Assembly (NCBI GenBank): GCA_965372385.1
Contig: CBDVCD010000079.1
Location: 1 to 12,289 of the forward strand
DNA: 12,289 nucleotides
Direction: 5' to 3'
Source: JASJBU01 sp965372385
GTDB taxonomy: Bacteria > Pseudomonadota > Gammaproteobacteria > Chromatiales > Chromatiaceae
Shown here: positions 1-7,127 of the stretch, piece after piece
Layout: the number at the start of each line of letters is the position of its first letter
How positions within the stretch are numbered: the stretch's first letter is position 1
Position numbers and translations under genes: made by a program
The notes under the pieces: generated by a model
What the model saw: only the letters and a program-made list of their open reading frames with translations
What the model was told of the DNA's origin: nothing
Database searches by the model: none

Positions 1-356
1 CTGGCGCATAGCAGGTCAGCTTCGAACGGATAGCCATCGATTGTGCCTGAAATCACACCGGTAACCGACGAAGGTACAGAGACACCGATGGGTAAAGGAG
101 TCCATGGTCCGAAGTAATCACAATTGAACAGATGTTCTTCCTCAGTAAAGGGGTAGAACATCTCTTGCAGATCACCATTCAGGTGGTCTTTTACGGCGCA
201 AGAGCCGTCTATCTCCATGTGGAATGGTTCAATCACTACATCCATGCAATAGGTCGCATCATCTTCCGAACCGTTGCCTGCAAATGCAATGCTGGAACTG
301 GCGGTTAATGCGATTGCAGCTAAGCCGCAGGTTGTGAACTGACGTAGTTTGCTCAT
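1..356 (-). CDS. Secreted hypothetical protein, 3' part cut by window edge
   Basis: Reading the minus strand from the ATG at 356 gives an open frame of 118 codons that runs off the left edge with no stop, so the C-terminus is missing. The first 26 residues look like a Sec signal peptide: a K/R-containing start, a hydrophobic stretch LAAIALTASSSIAFA and an AFA-G cleavage site. The mature part is acidic and has cysteines at about residues 37, 53, 79 and 117, which suggests disulfides in the periplasm or outside the cell. A strong ribosome binding site (GGAGG) lies about 6 bases before the ATG, which supports the start. I do not recognise the family and assign no function. It is separated from rsuA by about 345 bp containing the rsuA terminator, so it is probably its own transcription unit. 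Confidence 0.75.
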   Translation of the reverse strand, partial: MSKLRQFTTCGLAAIALTASSSIAFAGNGSEDDATYCMDVVIEPFHMEIDGSCAVKDHLNGDLQEMFYPFTEEEHLFNCDYFGPWTPLPIGVSVPSSVTGVISGTIDGYPFEADLLCA

Positions 357-628
357 AGGTGTCCTCCGAGAATTGGGATTATTGAGCGTGATCGACAAGG
401 CCATTCGGATCGAGTAGCGACGATTGAGAATGGGTTTTGTCAGCGCCTGTCAGTCAGACCGTATCTGACAGGCTGGCAAGCCTAACAGCAGCGTAGCGGG
501 ATAGTCACTCCTGGAATTCCCTGGGTTTTTTGCCCAGAACCAAGGATTTCATTGGAAGAAATCGGTTTTATCCCGTAGTCGGGTATTGGATAGTCACAAC
601 AAGGACGGAATGGCATTCATGAGCAGAG
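357..628. other. Non-coding intergenic stretch with small hairpins
   Basis: I see no credible gene between the secreted-protein gene and the rsuA terminator. The stretch holds a perfect 9-bp inverted repeat (GCCTGTCAG at 445-453 with CTGACAGGC at 465-473), a short CTGGG/CCCAG hairpin around a T-run near 527-543, and two copies of GGATAGTCAC (499-508 and 588-597). The 445-473 hairpin would lie in the upstream region or 5' leader of the secreted-protein gene. I could not identify a convincing promoter. Confidence 0.5.
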
Positions 629-654
629 AAAAAAACCGGGTTCAGTAAAACCCG
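629..654 (-). terminator. Rho-independent terminator after rsuA
   Basis: On the minus strand a 6-bp stem, CGGGTT with AACCCG (654-649 with 642-637) and a 6-base loop, is followed after one G-rich base step by a run of seven T residues (635-629). It lies about 50 bp past the rsuA stop codon, in the right orientation to end the thiC-rsuA transcript. Confidence 0.75.
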
Positions 655-701
655 CTGCAGGCTGGATTGAAAGACCGCGATCCGCTCTGCGTGATCCTGA
701 T

Positions 702-1460
702 TCATACCCTGTTTGTCGATGTAAGGGGGATTGACCTGGATAGCCGATCCCGAGACTCACCAGAGTCGGTGAACACCGCCTCCAGTTCCAACTGGCTGAG
801 CGGCCGGTATTCACCCGGCGCCAGGGAGCGATCCAGCCGCAGGCCACCAATGCGCTCACGCCGCAGGGAGGTCACCCGATTGCCCACCGCGGCGAGCATC
901 CGTTTGACCTGGTGGTAGCGGCCCTCACTGAGGGTCAACCTTACCCGCCGCGGGGTGAGATATTCCAGTTGCGCGGGTGCGGTCGGTTTTTTCTCGCTAC
1001 GCAGGATCACCCCTTGTCGCAACCTTTCGGCCGCCTGTTCCGACAAAGGCTCCGCCAGCTCGACCAGATAATCCTTGGGGCACTTCCTCACGGGCGCCGT
1101 GATGCGGTGGGACCAGGCGCCATCATCGGTGATCAGCAGCAGACCGGTGGTGTCGATATCGAGACGGCCGACGAAGTGCAGACCGCTTGTCACGGGCTCA
1201 TTCAGCAGATCCAACAGGGTGCTGTGCCGCCGATCCTCAGTGGCACAGACATAACCCTTCGGTTTGTTCATCATGAAGTAGTAGTGACCAGGCTGAGATA
1301 CCGCTTCCGCGTCGAGTTGCACCTCGGCAGTCTCCGCTACATGCATCGCGGGTTGTGTCTGTAACTCTCCATCCACTAATACCCTGCCATCCCGGATCGC
1401 CTTCCGGGCCAGCGAGCGGGAGAGTTCTGTCACCTTGCCGAGATAGTGGTCGAGCCTCAT
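702..1460 (-). CDS. rsuA: 16S rRNA pseudouridine(516) synthase RsuA
   Basis: This 252-residue protein converts U516 of 16S rRNA to pseudouridine during small-subunit assembly. An S4 RNA-binding domain occupies about residues 1-60. The catalytic domain follows with the family signature GRLDIDTTGLLL at about 98-109, and Asp101 is the expected catalytic residue. YHQVKRMLAAVGN and the terminal PGEYRPL also match the RsuA pattern closely. The frame is open well upstream, but the conserved RsuA N-terminus begins at the ATG at 1460 (MRLDHYLGK), and upstream codons overlap thiC, so I take 1460 as the start. No strong ribosome binding site is seen. It begins 13 bp after the thiC stop on the same strand, so co-transcription is likely. 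The C-terminus is about 20 residues longer than in E. coli RsuA. Confidence 0.93.
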   Translation of the reverse strand: MRLDHYLGKVTELSRSLARKAIRDGRVLVDGELQTQPAMHVAETAEVQLDAEAVSQPGHYYFMMNKPKGYVCATEDRRHSTLLDLLNEPVTSGLHFVGRLDIDTTGLLLITDDGAWSHRITAPVRKCPKDYLVELAEPLSEQAAERLRQGVILRSEKKPTAPAQLEYLTPRRVRLTLSEGRYHQVKRMLAAVGNRVTSLRRERIGGLRLDRSLAPGEYRPLSQLELEAVFTDSGESRDRLSRSIPLTSTNRV

Positions 1461-1473
1461 GGACTGGAGAGAA

Positions 1474-3363
<1,890 letters not shown>

Positions 3364-3428
3364 GGTAAAAAGCCTCGCTGGTGGGCGTTGGGGAGCGCGC
3401 GTAGTGACTGTATGTGCAACAGTTCTGT

Positions 3429-3503
3429 AGCTTCCCTACGCCGGTATTATCCGGGTCAGGTAGTAAGAGTCTTTCTCAGCCTGGCTAGCAGGCACCTCTA
3501 GCT
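3429..3503 (-). promoter_or_regulatory. TPP riboswitch aptamer 1 (thiC-proximal)
   Basis: The minus strand carries the THI-box elements in order: AGCTAGAGGTGCC, a GCCTG/CAGGC hairpin, the invariant CTGAGA (3479-3474), ACCTGA, and ACCGGCGTAGGGA (about 3446-3434). Closing-stem bases AGCT occur at both ends, and an internal helix AGAG (3499-3496) pairs with CTCT (3469-3466). The aptamer ends about 65 nt before the thiC ATG. No hairpin plus T-run lies between it and the gene, so control of translation initiation is more likely than intrinsic termination; that last point is inference. Confidence 0.93.
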
Positions 3504-3605
3504 GGTATCTCTTTCACTTCGTTAGAAATGCTCTCTTTGCCATCCCTGGCGCAACTTCAGCGATCTAAATCACTCCCAGCCACGCCTTCCTTGGCGTGTC
3601 GTTCG
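3436..3605. repeat. Segmental duplication, copy 1 (thiC leader)
   Basis: This segment and 3690-3934 are diverged direct copies. Shared blocks occur at a constant offset of 252-254 bp: the TPP aptamer, TGCCATCC (3538 and 3790), and AAATCAC followed by a shared GCCACGCC (3567 and 3819). Both copies end with the 17-bp exact match CCTTGGCGTGTCGTTCG (3589-3605 and 3918-3934). The last block is offset by 329 bp, so copy 2 contains about 77 extra bases or copy 1 has lost them. Confidence 0.75.
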
Positions 3606-3684
3606 CCATGCTGCGAGAAGCAGTACATGGATGTACTGACAGCGAAGCCAAGGATGCAATGTCCACTGGACATTCGGTCATGGC
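3605..3684. repeat. Hairpin-rich insert between the riboswitch copies
   Basis: The ends form a short inverted repeat (GCCATG at 3605-3610, CATGGC at 3679-3684). Inside are two perfect palindromic hairpins: CAGTACAT-GG-ATGTACTG (3621-3638) and AATGTCCA-C-TGGACATT (3658-3674). Neither has a T-run on the thiC strand, so neither looks like an intrinsic terminator. The first shares the core ACATGGATGT with the palindromic element at 4802-4974, which suggests a related dispersed repeat rather than a regulatory design. Confidence 0.6.
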
Positions 3685-3756
3685 TCACCCTACGCCGGTA
3701 CTAACCGGATCAGGTGCGAAGGGTCTCTCTCAGCCTGTTAGCAGGCGCCCCTAGCT
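3683..3756 (-). promoter_or_regulatory. TPP riboswitch aptamer 2 (distal, tandem copy)
   Basis: A second complete THI box lies upstream of the first on the same strand: AGCTAGGGGCGCC, a GCCTG/CAGGC hairpin, CTGAGA (3733-3728), CACCTGATCCGG and TACCGGCGTAGGG. It differs from aptamer 1 at roughly a dozen positions over the shared core. The internal helix is AGGG (3752-3749) with CCCT (3723-3720) where aptamer 1 has AGAG with CTCT: one base pair has changed on both sides. This suggests selection for a folded RNA. Both aptamers would be in the same thiC leader transcript if the promoter at 3958-3985 is used. Confidence 0.92.
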
Positions 3757-3934
3757 GTTGTTACGGTGCTCCGTAAGAAAAATCACTCTTGCCATCCATG
3801 GCGCCACATGTGTGGTTCAAATCACCCCCGGCCACGCCATCTGCCGTGCATGGCAAGGATTATTCCTACAATCTTCCTGCATTCCCCCGTCCCTGGGGGT
3901 CAGATGCCCAAGAGCGGCCTTGGCGTGTCGTTCG
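3690..3934. repeat. Segmental duplication, copy 2 (thiC leader)
   Basis: This is the promoter-proximal partner of 3436-3605, with the same block order. It contains an extra stretch of about 77 bases around 3840-3917, including a CCCCC/GGGGG hairpin near 3885-3900. It ends in GCGTGTCG-TT-CGACACGC, a perfect inverted repeat. Confidence 0.72.
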
Positions 3935-3957
3935 ACACGCTGATGGAATCAACACAC

Positions 3958-3985
3958 AGTATAAAGAAGGGGGGAGCTATTGCAA
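3958..3985 (-). promoter_or_regulatory. Predicted thiC promoter
   Basis: On the minus strand TTGCAA (3985-3980) and TATACT (3963-3958) are spaced by 16 bp, a fair sigma-70 match. Transcription from here would start near 3950 and give a leader of nearly 600 nt carrying both TPP aptamers before thiC. This comes from motif reading only. Confidence 0.5.
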
Positions 3986-4126
3986 TTCTTCAACAAGCCC
4001 CACACCAGCGCAGTGCCTGAGGAAAATAGATGGATCAGCCAGAGCCAAATTCTTGCCTGCAAGCGGCAAAATCCGTACGCTAGGTCTTCTCATCGACAAT
4101 CCGACAGGAAAATCAGGGGATTTCAA

Positions 4127-4798
4127 ATGATGGCAGACAGCAATGCACGGGCCCGCTTCAATATGGTCGAGCAGCAGATCAGACCATGGGATATCTTCGA
4201 TCCCAAGATCCTGAGCCTGCTGGAGGAGTTGCCAAGAGAACAGTTCGTACCCGAGGAGTACCAGCACCTGGCCTTTGCCGACACTGAAATACCCATCGGC
4301 CATGATCAGCATATGATGTTTCCAAGGATGGAGGGCAAGCTGCTGCAGGCCCTGGATATTCAGCCCAATGACCGGGTGCTCGAAGTGGGCACCGGTAGCG
4401 GTTTCCTCACTGCCTGCTTGGCCAGGCTGGCCGATCGAGTGGTCAGTATCGACATTCATGCCGATTTCATCGAGATAGCCGGAGAGCGACTGGGCGACCT
4501 GGGCCTGCGTAATGTCCAACTGCGCACCGGTGACGTCCTGACAACCCCTCTGGATGAAGATGGACCCTTCGACGCCATTGCCGTGACCGGCTCGCTACCC
4601 ACCCGTACCCAGGCGGATCTCTTTCGTAAGCAGCTCAAACCCGGTGGGCGCCTGTTTGTCATCATCGGCACCTCGCCGGTGATGGAGGCCCTGTTGATAA
4701 CGAAGATATCGGACACCAGCTATCGGGAGGAGACCATCCTGGAGACTGAGCAGGCCCCACTGGAAAATGCAGAGCAACCTGCAGTCTTCGAGTTTTAA
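4127..4798 (+). CDS. Protein-L-isoaspartate O-methyltransferase family protein
   Basis: This 223-residue protein has a class I SAM-dependent methyltransferase fold. SAM motif I is VLEVGTGSGF at residues 84-93, an acidic residue ends the second strand (VVSIDI, about 106-111), and LKPGGRLFVIIG (about 170-181) closes the core. The N-terminus (ARARFNMVEQQIRPWDI) is typical of the PCMT-like proteins often found near tolC and waaA in gammaproteobacteria. These belong to the isoaspartate repair methyltransferase superfamily, but their substrate is not established, so I give no symbol. The frame is open back to 3980, but AGGGGA at 4115-4120 lies 6 bases before the ATG at 4127, a second ATG follows at once, and homology starts here. 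It is divergent from thiC. A MITE-like element begins 3 bp after its stop codon. No tolC follows. Confidence 0.85.
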   Translation: MMADSNARARFNMVEQQIRPWDIFDPKILSLLEELPREQFVPEEYQHLAFADTEIPIGHDQHMMFPRMEGKLLQALDIQPNDRVLEVGTGSGFLTACLARLADRVVSIDIHADFIEIAGERLGDLGLRNVQLRTGDVLTTPLDEDGPFDAIAVTGSLPTRTQADLFRKQLKPGGRLFVIIGTSPVMEALLITKISDTSYREETILETEQAPLENAEQPAVFEF

Positions 4799-4981
4799 TA
4801 CCTCAAGTTTCGGAGTTCGAATTGCCATGAAACAGCGAAGGTCCGCGAGGATTTTGGCTTTTCGAGACCGTCAGCAGCAAGGATGCTGCTGTCGAGCCTA
4901 CATGGATGTATTTACGGCGTGTCTTGAAAAGCCAAAATCCTCACGGAATCACACTGTGAACTCCGAAACTTGAGTTAATAC
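4795..4981. mobile_element. MITE-like palindromic element with TSD
   Basis: The element (4802-4974, 173 bp) has perfect 17-bp terminal inverted repeats (CTCAAGTTTCGGAGTTC at 4802-4818 and its reverse complement at 4958-4974). It is flanked by identical TTAATAC copies (4795-4801 and 4975-4981), a likely 7-bp target duplication. Inner arms at 4847-4868 and 4921-4942 match at 21 of 22 positions. The centre holds two hairpins, CAGCAGCA-AGGA-TGCTGCTG (4871-4890) and TACAT-GG-ATGTA (4899-4910). As RNA or extruded DNA it would fold into a long stem with two terminal arms. It is too short for a transposase and would need one in trans. The left duplication overlaps the stop codon of the methyltransferase gene, leaving that protein intact. 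Confidence 0.8.
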
Positions 4982-5015
4982 TCCGTCAAGGTTGTATTGA
5001 TGGAGTAATCGCTAT

Positions 5016-5045
5016 CCAGAAACACCCATCGCCGGGTGTTTCTGG
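5016..5045. terminator. Strong hairpin, possible terminator
   Basis: CCAGAAACACCC (5016-5027) and GGGTGTTTCTGG (5034-5045) form a perfect 12-bp stem with a 6-base loop. No T-run follows on either strand, so it is not a standard intrinsic terminator. It could end the methyltransferase transcript or stabilise its 3' end. Before the MITE-like insertion it would have lain about 35 bp past the stop codon. Confidence 0.5.
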
Positions 5046-5084
5046 TACCCAATCAACCCATGTGACTTTCTGAACTCTTCACCT

Positions 5085-5167
5085 CCAAGGACTTACTGTC
5101 TTTGGACAGGCCGGTACAACCCTGTACCTGATTAGTACCCACCGTCTCCGGGCGGAAACTAATTCCG
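5085..5167. repeat. Cluster of three short hairpins
   Basis: Three adjacent inverted repeats are visible: CCAAGGAC/GTCTTTGG (5085-5105, one G-T pair on the plus strand), GGTACA/TGTACC (5113-5128) and CGGAA/TTCCG (5153-5167). No coding frame is evident. They could be a structured leader, degraded repeat elements, or chance. Confidence 0.35.
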
Positions 5168-5178
5168 GGATCGCCCAA

Positions 5179-5230
5179 GTGCGGTGTAACGTATTAAAGT
5201 ATGCCTATCACCGTATACATTACACCGCAC
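5179..5230. repeat. Long inverted repeat upstream of the hydrolase gene
   Basis: GTGCGGTGTAACGTAT (5179-5194) and ATACATTACACCGCAC (5215-5230) are complementary at 15 of 16 positions around a 20-base centre. The outer flanks also show weaker complementarity (GGGATCGC with GCGCCATCCC). It may be a second small palindromic repeat or an operator for the hydrolase gene, whose ATG is 46 bp downstream. Confidence 0.55.
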
Positions 5231-5276
5231 TAATGAGCGCCATCCCGCGGACCAACACACAGAGGAAGGCAACATC

Positions 5277-5855
5277 ATGAGCACTCTCAACGTTAGTTTA
5301 CCCCTTACCCATGCCACCACATCCCAGTTGCTGATCATCAATGTGCAGGAGAAGCTGACCAAGGCGATGCCCAAGACCGATAGGGATATGATGGTCTCGA
5401 ACATCAACCGCCTGAGCCAGACCGCCCGCTCATTGGATATTCCGATCATTCTGTCCGAGCACTATAGCAAGGGACTCGGGGAGACCATCCCCGAGATCAT
5501 GCAACACCTGCCCCCGGGCACGGTAGCCAAGGATAAACTCACCTTCTCATGTTGTACCGCGCCGGGATTCGAGGAGGAGTTGGGCCTGGAGGAGAAACGC
5601 AAACAGATCGTGATTGTCGGGCTGGAGGCGCATATCTGTATTCTCCAAACCGCGGCGGGGCTGCAGCAGTGGGGCTATCAGGTCTTCGTGGTAGAGGATG
5701 CCATCTGCTCAAGAAGCACCTTGCATCGCGAGAACGCCATCCAGCGTATGCGACAGGGGGGCGTCAGGATCACCAACAGCGAATCGGTGGCCTTCGAGTG
5801 GGTGGGCAACGCAAGTCACCCCCACTTCAGTGAGATCTCCCAGCTCTTTCGTTAA
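5277..5855 (+). CDS. Isochorismatase-like (cysteine hydrolase) family protein
   Basis: This 192-residue cytoplasmic protein belongs to the isochorismatase/YcaC/ISOC1-like hydrolase superfamily. The nucleophile region VGLEAHICILQTA places the expected catalytic cysteine at Cys121, and KLTFSC places the expected lysine at Lys87. The third member of the triad is normally Asp in a LLxxDVQ motif, but here it is LLIINVQEKL with Asn22 (codon AAT). Activity is therefore uncertain. The substrate is unknown: the family includes isochorismatases, nicotinamidases and many uncharacterised members. GAGGAAGG lies about 8 bases before the ATG and fixes the start. The 3' end overlaps the convergent waaA gene by 29 bp. 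Nothing around it suggests a siderophore or NAD pathway. Confidence 0.88.
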   Translation: MSTLNVSLPLTHATTSQLLIINVQEKLTKAMPKTDRDMMVSNINRLSQTARSLDIPIILSEHYSKGLGETIPEIMQHLPPGTVAKDKLTFSCCTAPGFEEELGLEEKRKQIVIVGLEAHICILQTAAGLQQWGYQVFVVEDAICSRSTLHRENAIQRMRQGGVRITNSESVAFEWVGNASHPHFSEISQLFR

Positions 5856-7110
5856 GCAGGTCCCTTACTAAGCCCAACAAGCGTTGCAACGCACCCCGGT
5901 TACGGTTGACCAGATCCCGCCCCCGCTCACCGATCTGGCTGCGCTCGCTGGCATCGTTCAGCCAGCGAACCAGCAGATCCGCCAGTTCATCACTGGATGC
6001 CACTTGGGCCGCGGCCCGCTCTGTCAGAAACAGGCGGCTGATCTCGGCAAAATTGAACATATGGGGACCAAACACCACCGGCACTCCCAGGGCAGCGGCC
6101 TCCAGCAGGTTGTGACCACCCTGTGGCACCAGGCTGCCACCGATAAACGCCACGTCCGCCGCGCCCATGAACAGGGTCAGCTCCCCCATGGTGTCACCGA
6201 GAAACACATCTGTGTCACTGCCGCAACTTCTCTGCTCGGAACGTCGTACGGTTTCGAAGCCGACTGAATCGGCCATTTTCGCTACCTGGTCGAATCGCTC
6301 AGGATGTCGCGGTACCAGCACCAGCAGACACTCCGGCATGCGCGACTTGATCCTCGCGTGGGCCTGCAGGATCTGCTCATCCTCCCCTTCATGGGTACTG
6401 GCGGCGAGCCATACCGGCCTTTCCGTGCCCCAGGCCCGGCGCAGTACATCGGACTGCTCACGCAGGCTGGCAGGCAGGTGGATATCGAACTTGATGCTGC
6501 CGGTCACCTCCACTTGAGCGCTACGGGTACCCAAGGCCCGGAAGCGTTCCGCATCCGCCTCGCCATGGGGTGCGATCAGGGTGATCTTCCGCAGTGTCTC
6601 CCGGGTCAATCCCGCCAGCCGATGGTAACGTCGTGCGGAGCGGACCGAGAGACGGGCATTCGCCAGCAGGACCGGTACTTCACCCCTGTAGGCCTCATGG
6701 ATCAGGTTGGGCCAGATCTCTGTCTCCACCAGGATGAGTATCCTGGGTTGCAGCTGACGGAAAAAGCGCCTGACGCTGAAAGGCGCATCAAAGGGCGCAT
6801 AGTAGTGCCGCACCTCATCCGCGAAAAGGTCCCGTACCCGCCGGGCGCCAGTGGGGGTGGTGGTGGTAATCACCAGGGGCAGCTCCGGGTACTCACGGAG
6901 CAACTGTCGGACCAGCAGCGCCGAGGCCTGCACCTCGCCGACCGAGACCGCATGCAACCAGATAACTCCAGGCTCATTGGGAGGATGAAAATAACCGAGC
7001 CGCTCCCGCCAGCGCTCACGGTAGGCGGGTGCGCTGAACCCACGCCATACCAGACGCAGCAGCAGGAGTGGCAGCAACAGCAGAATGAGCAGGGAGTAGA
7101 GCTGGCGCAT
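5827..7110 (-). CDS. waaA: Kdo transferase WaaA (KdtA)
   Basis: WaaA transfers Kdo from CMP-Kdo to the tetraacyl lipid A precursor on the cytoplasmic face of the inner membrane. The 427-residue length is normal. Residues 1-22 form a leucine-rich N-terminal membrane anchor. The GT30 domain follows: WLHAVSVGEV contains Glu59, the expected catalytic acid, then LVETEIWPN (127-135). The C-terminal half carries GSIKFD and the donor-site stretch GGSLVPQGGHNLLEAAALG. It starts 17 bp after the msbA stop on the same strand. I see no Shine-Dalgarno sequence in that gap, so translation may depend on coupling to msbA. Its last 29 bp overlap the convergent hydrolase gene. Whether it adds one Kdo or two cannot be told from sequence. 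Confidence 0.96.
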   Translation of the reverse strand: MRQLYSLLILLLLPLLLLRLVWRGFSAPAYRERWRERLGYFHPPNEPGVIWLHAVSVGEVQASALLVRQLLREYPELPLVITTTTPTGARRVRDLFADEVRHYYAPFDAPFSVRRFFRQLQPRILILVETEIWPNLIHEAYRGEVPVLLANARLSVRSARRYHRLAGLTRETLRKITLIAPHGEADAERFRALGTRSAQVEVTGSIKFDIHLPASLREQSDVLRRAWGTERPVWLAASTHEGEDEQILQAHARIKSRMPECLLVLVPRHPERFDQVAKMADSVGFETVRRSEQRSCGSDTDVFLGDTMGELTLFMGAADVAFIGGSLVPQGGHNLLEAAALGVPVVFGPHMFNFAEISRLFLTERAAAQVASSDELADLLVRWLNDASERSQIGERGRDLVNRNRGALQRLLGLVRDLLNERAGRSH

Positions 7111-7127
7111 GGAGGTTCAGTGAAAAT

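Noticed and set aside
499..597. GGATAGTCAC direct repeat as a regulatory pair
   Set aside because: Two 10-bp copies 89 bp apart with no promoter nearby could be chance; mentioned only in the intergenic entry.
3621..3674. Hairpins as riboswitch terminators
   Set aside because: Neither perfect hairpin is followed by a T-run on the thiC strand, so intrinsic termination is not supported.
3429..3934. CRISPR-like array
   Set aside because: There are only two diverged copies with riboswitch content, no regular short repeats or spacers, and no cas genes.
3980..4126. 49-codon N-terminal extension of the methyltransferase
   Set aside because: Homology and the AGGGGA site both point to the ATG at 4127. 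The extension would also overlap the thiC promoter and has no family match.
3758..4130. Small plus-strand ORFs in the thiC leader
   Set aside because: Several overlapping short frames with no ribosome binding site lie over the riboswitch duplication and promoter. They look like chance frames.
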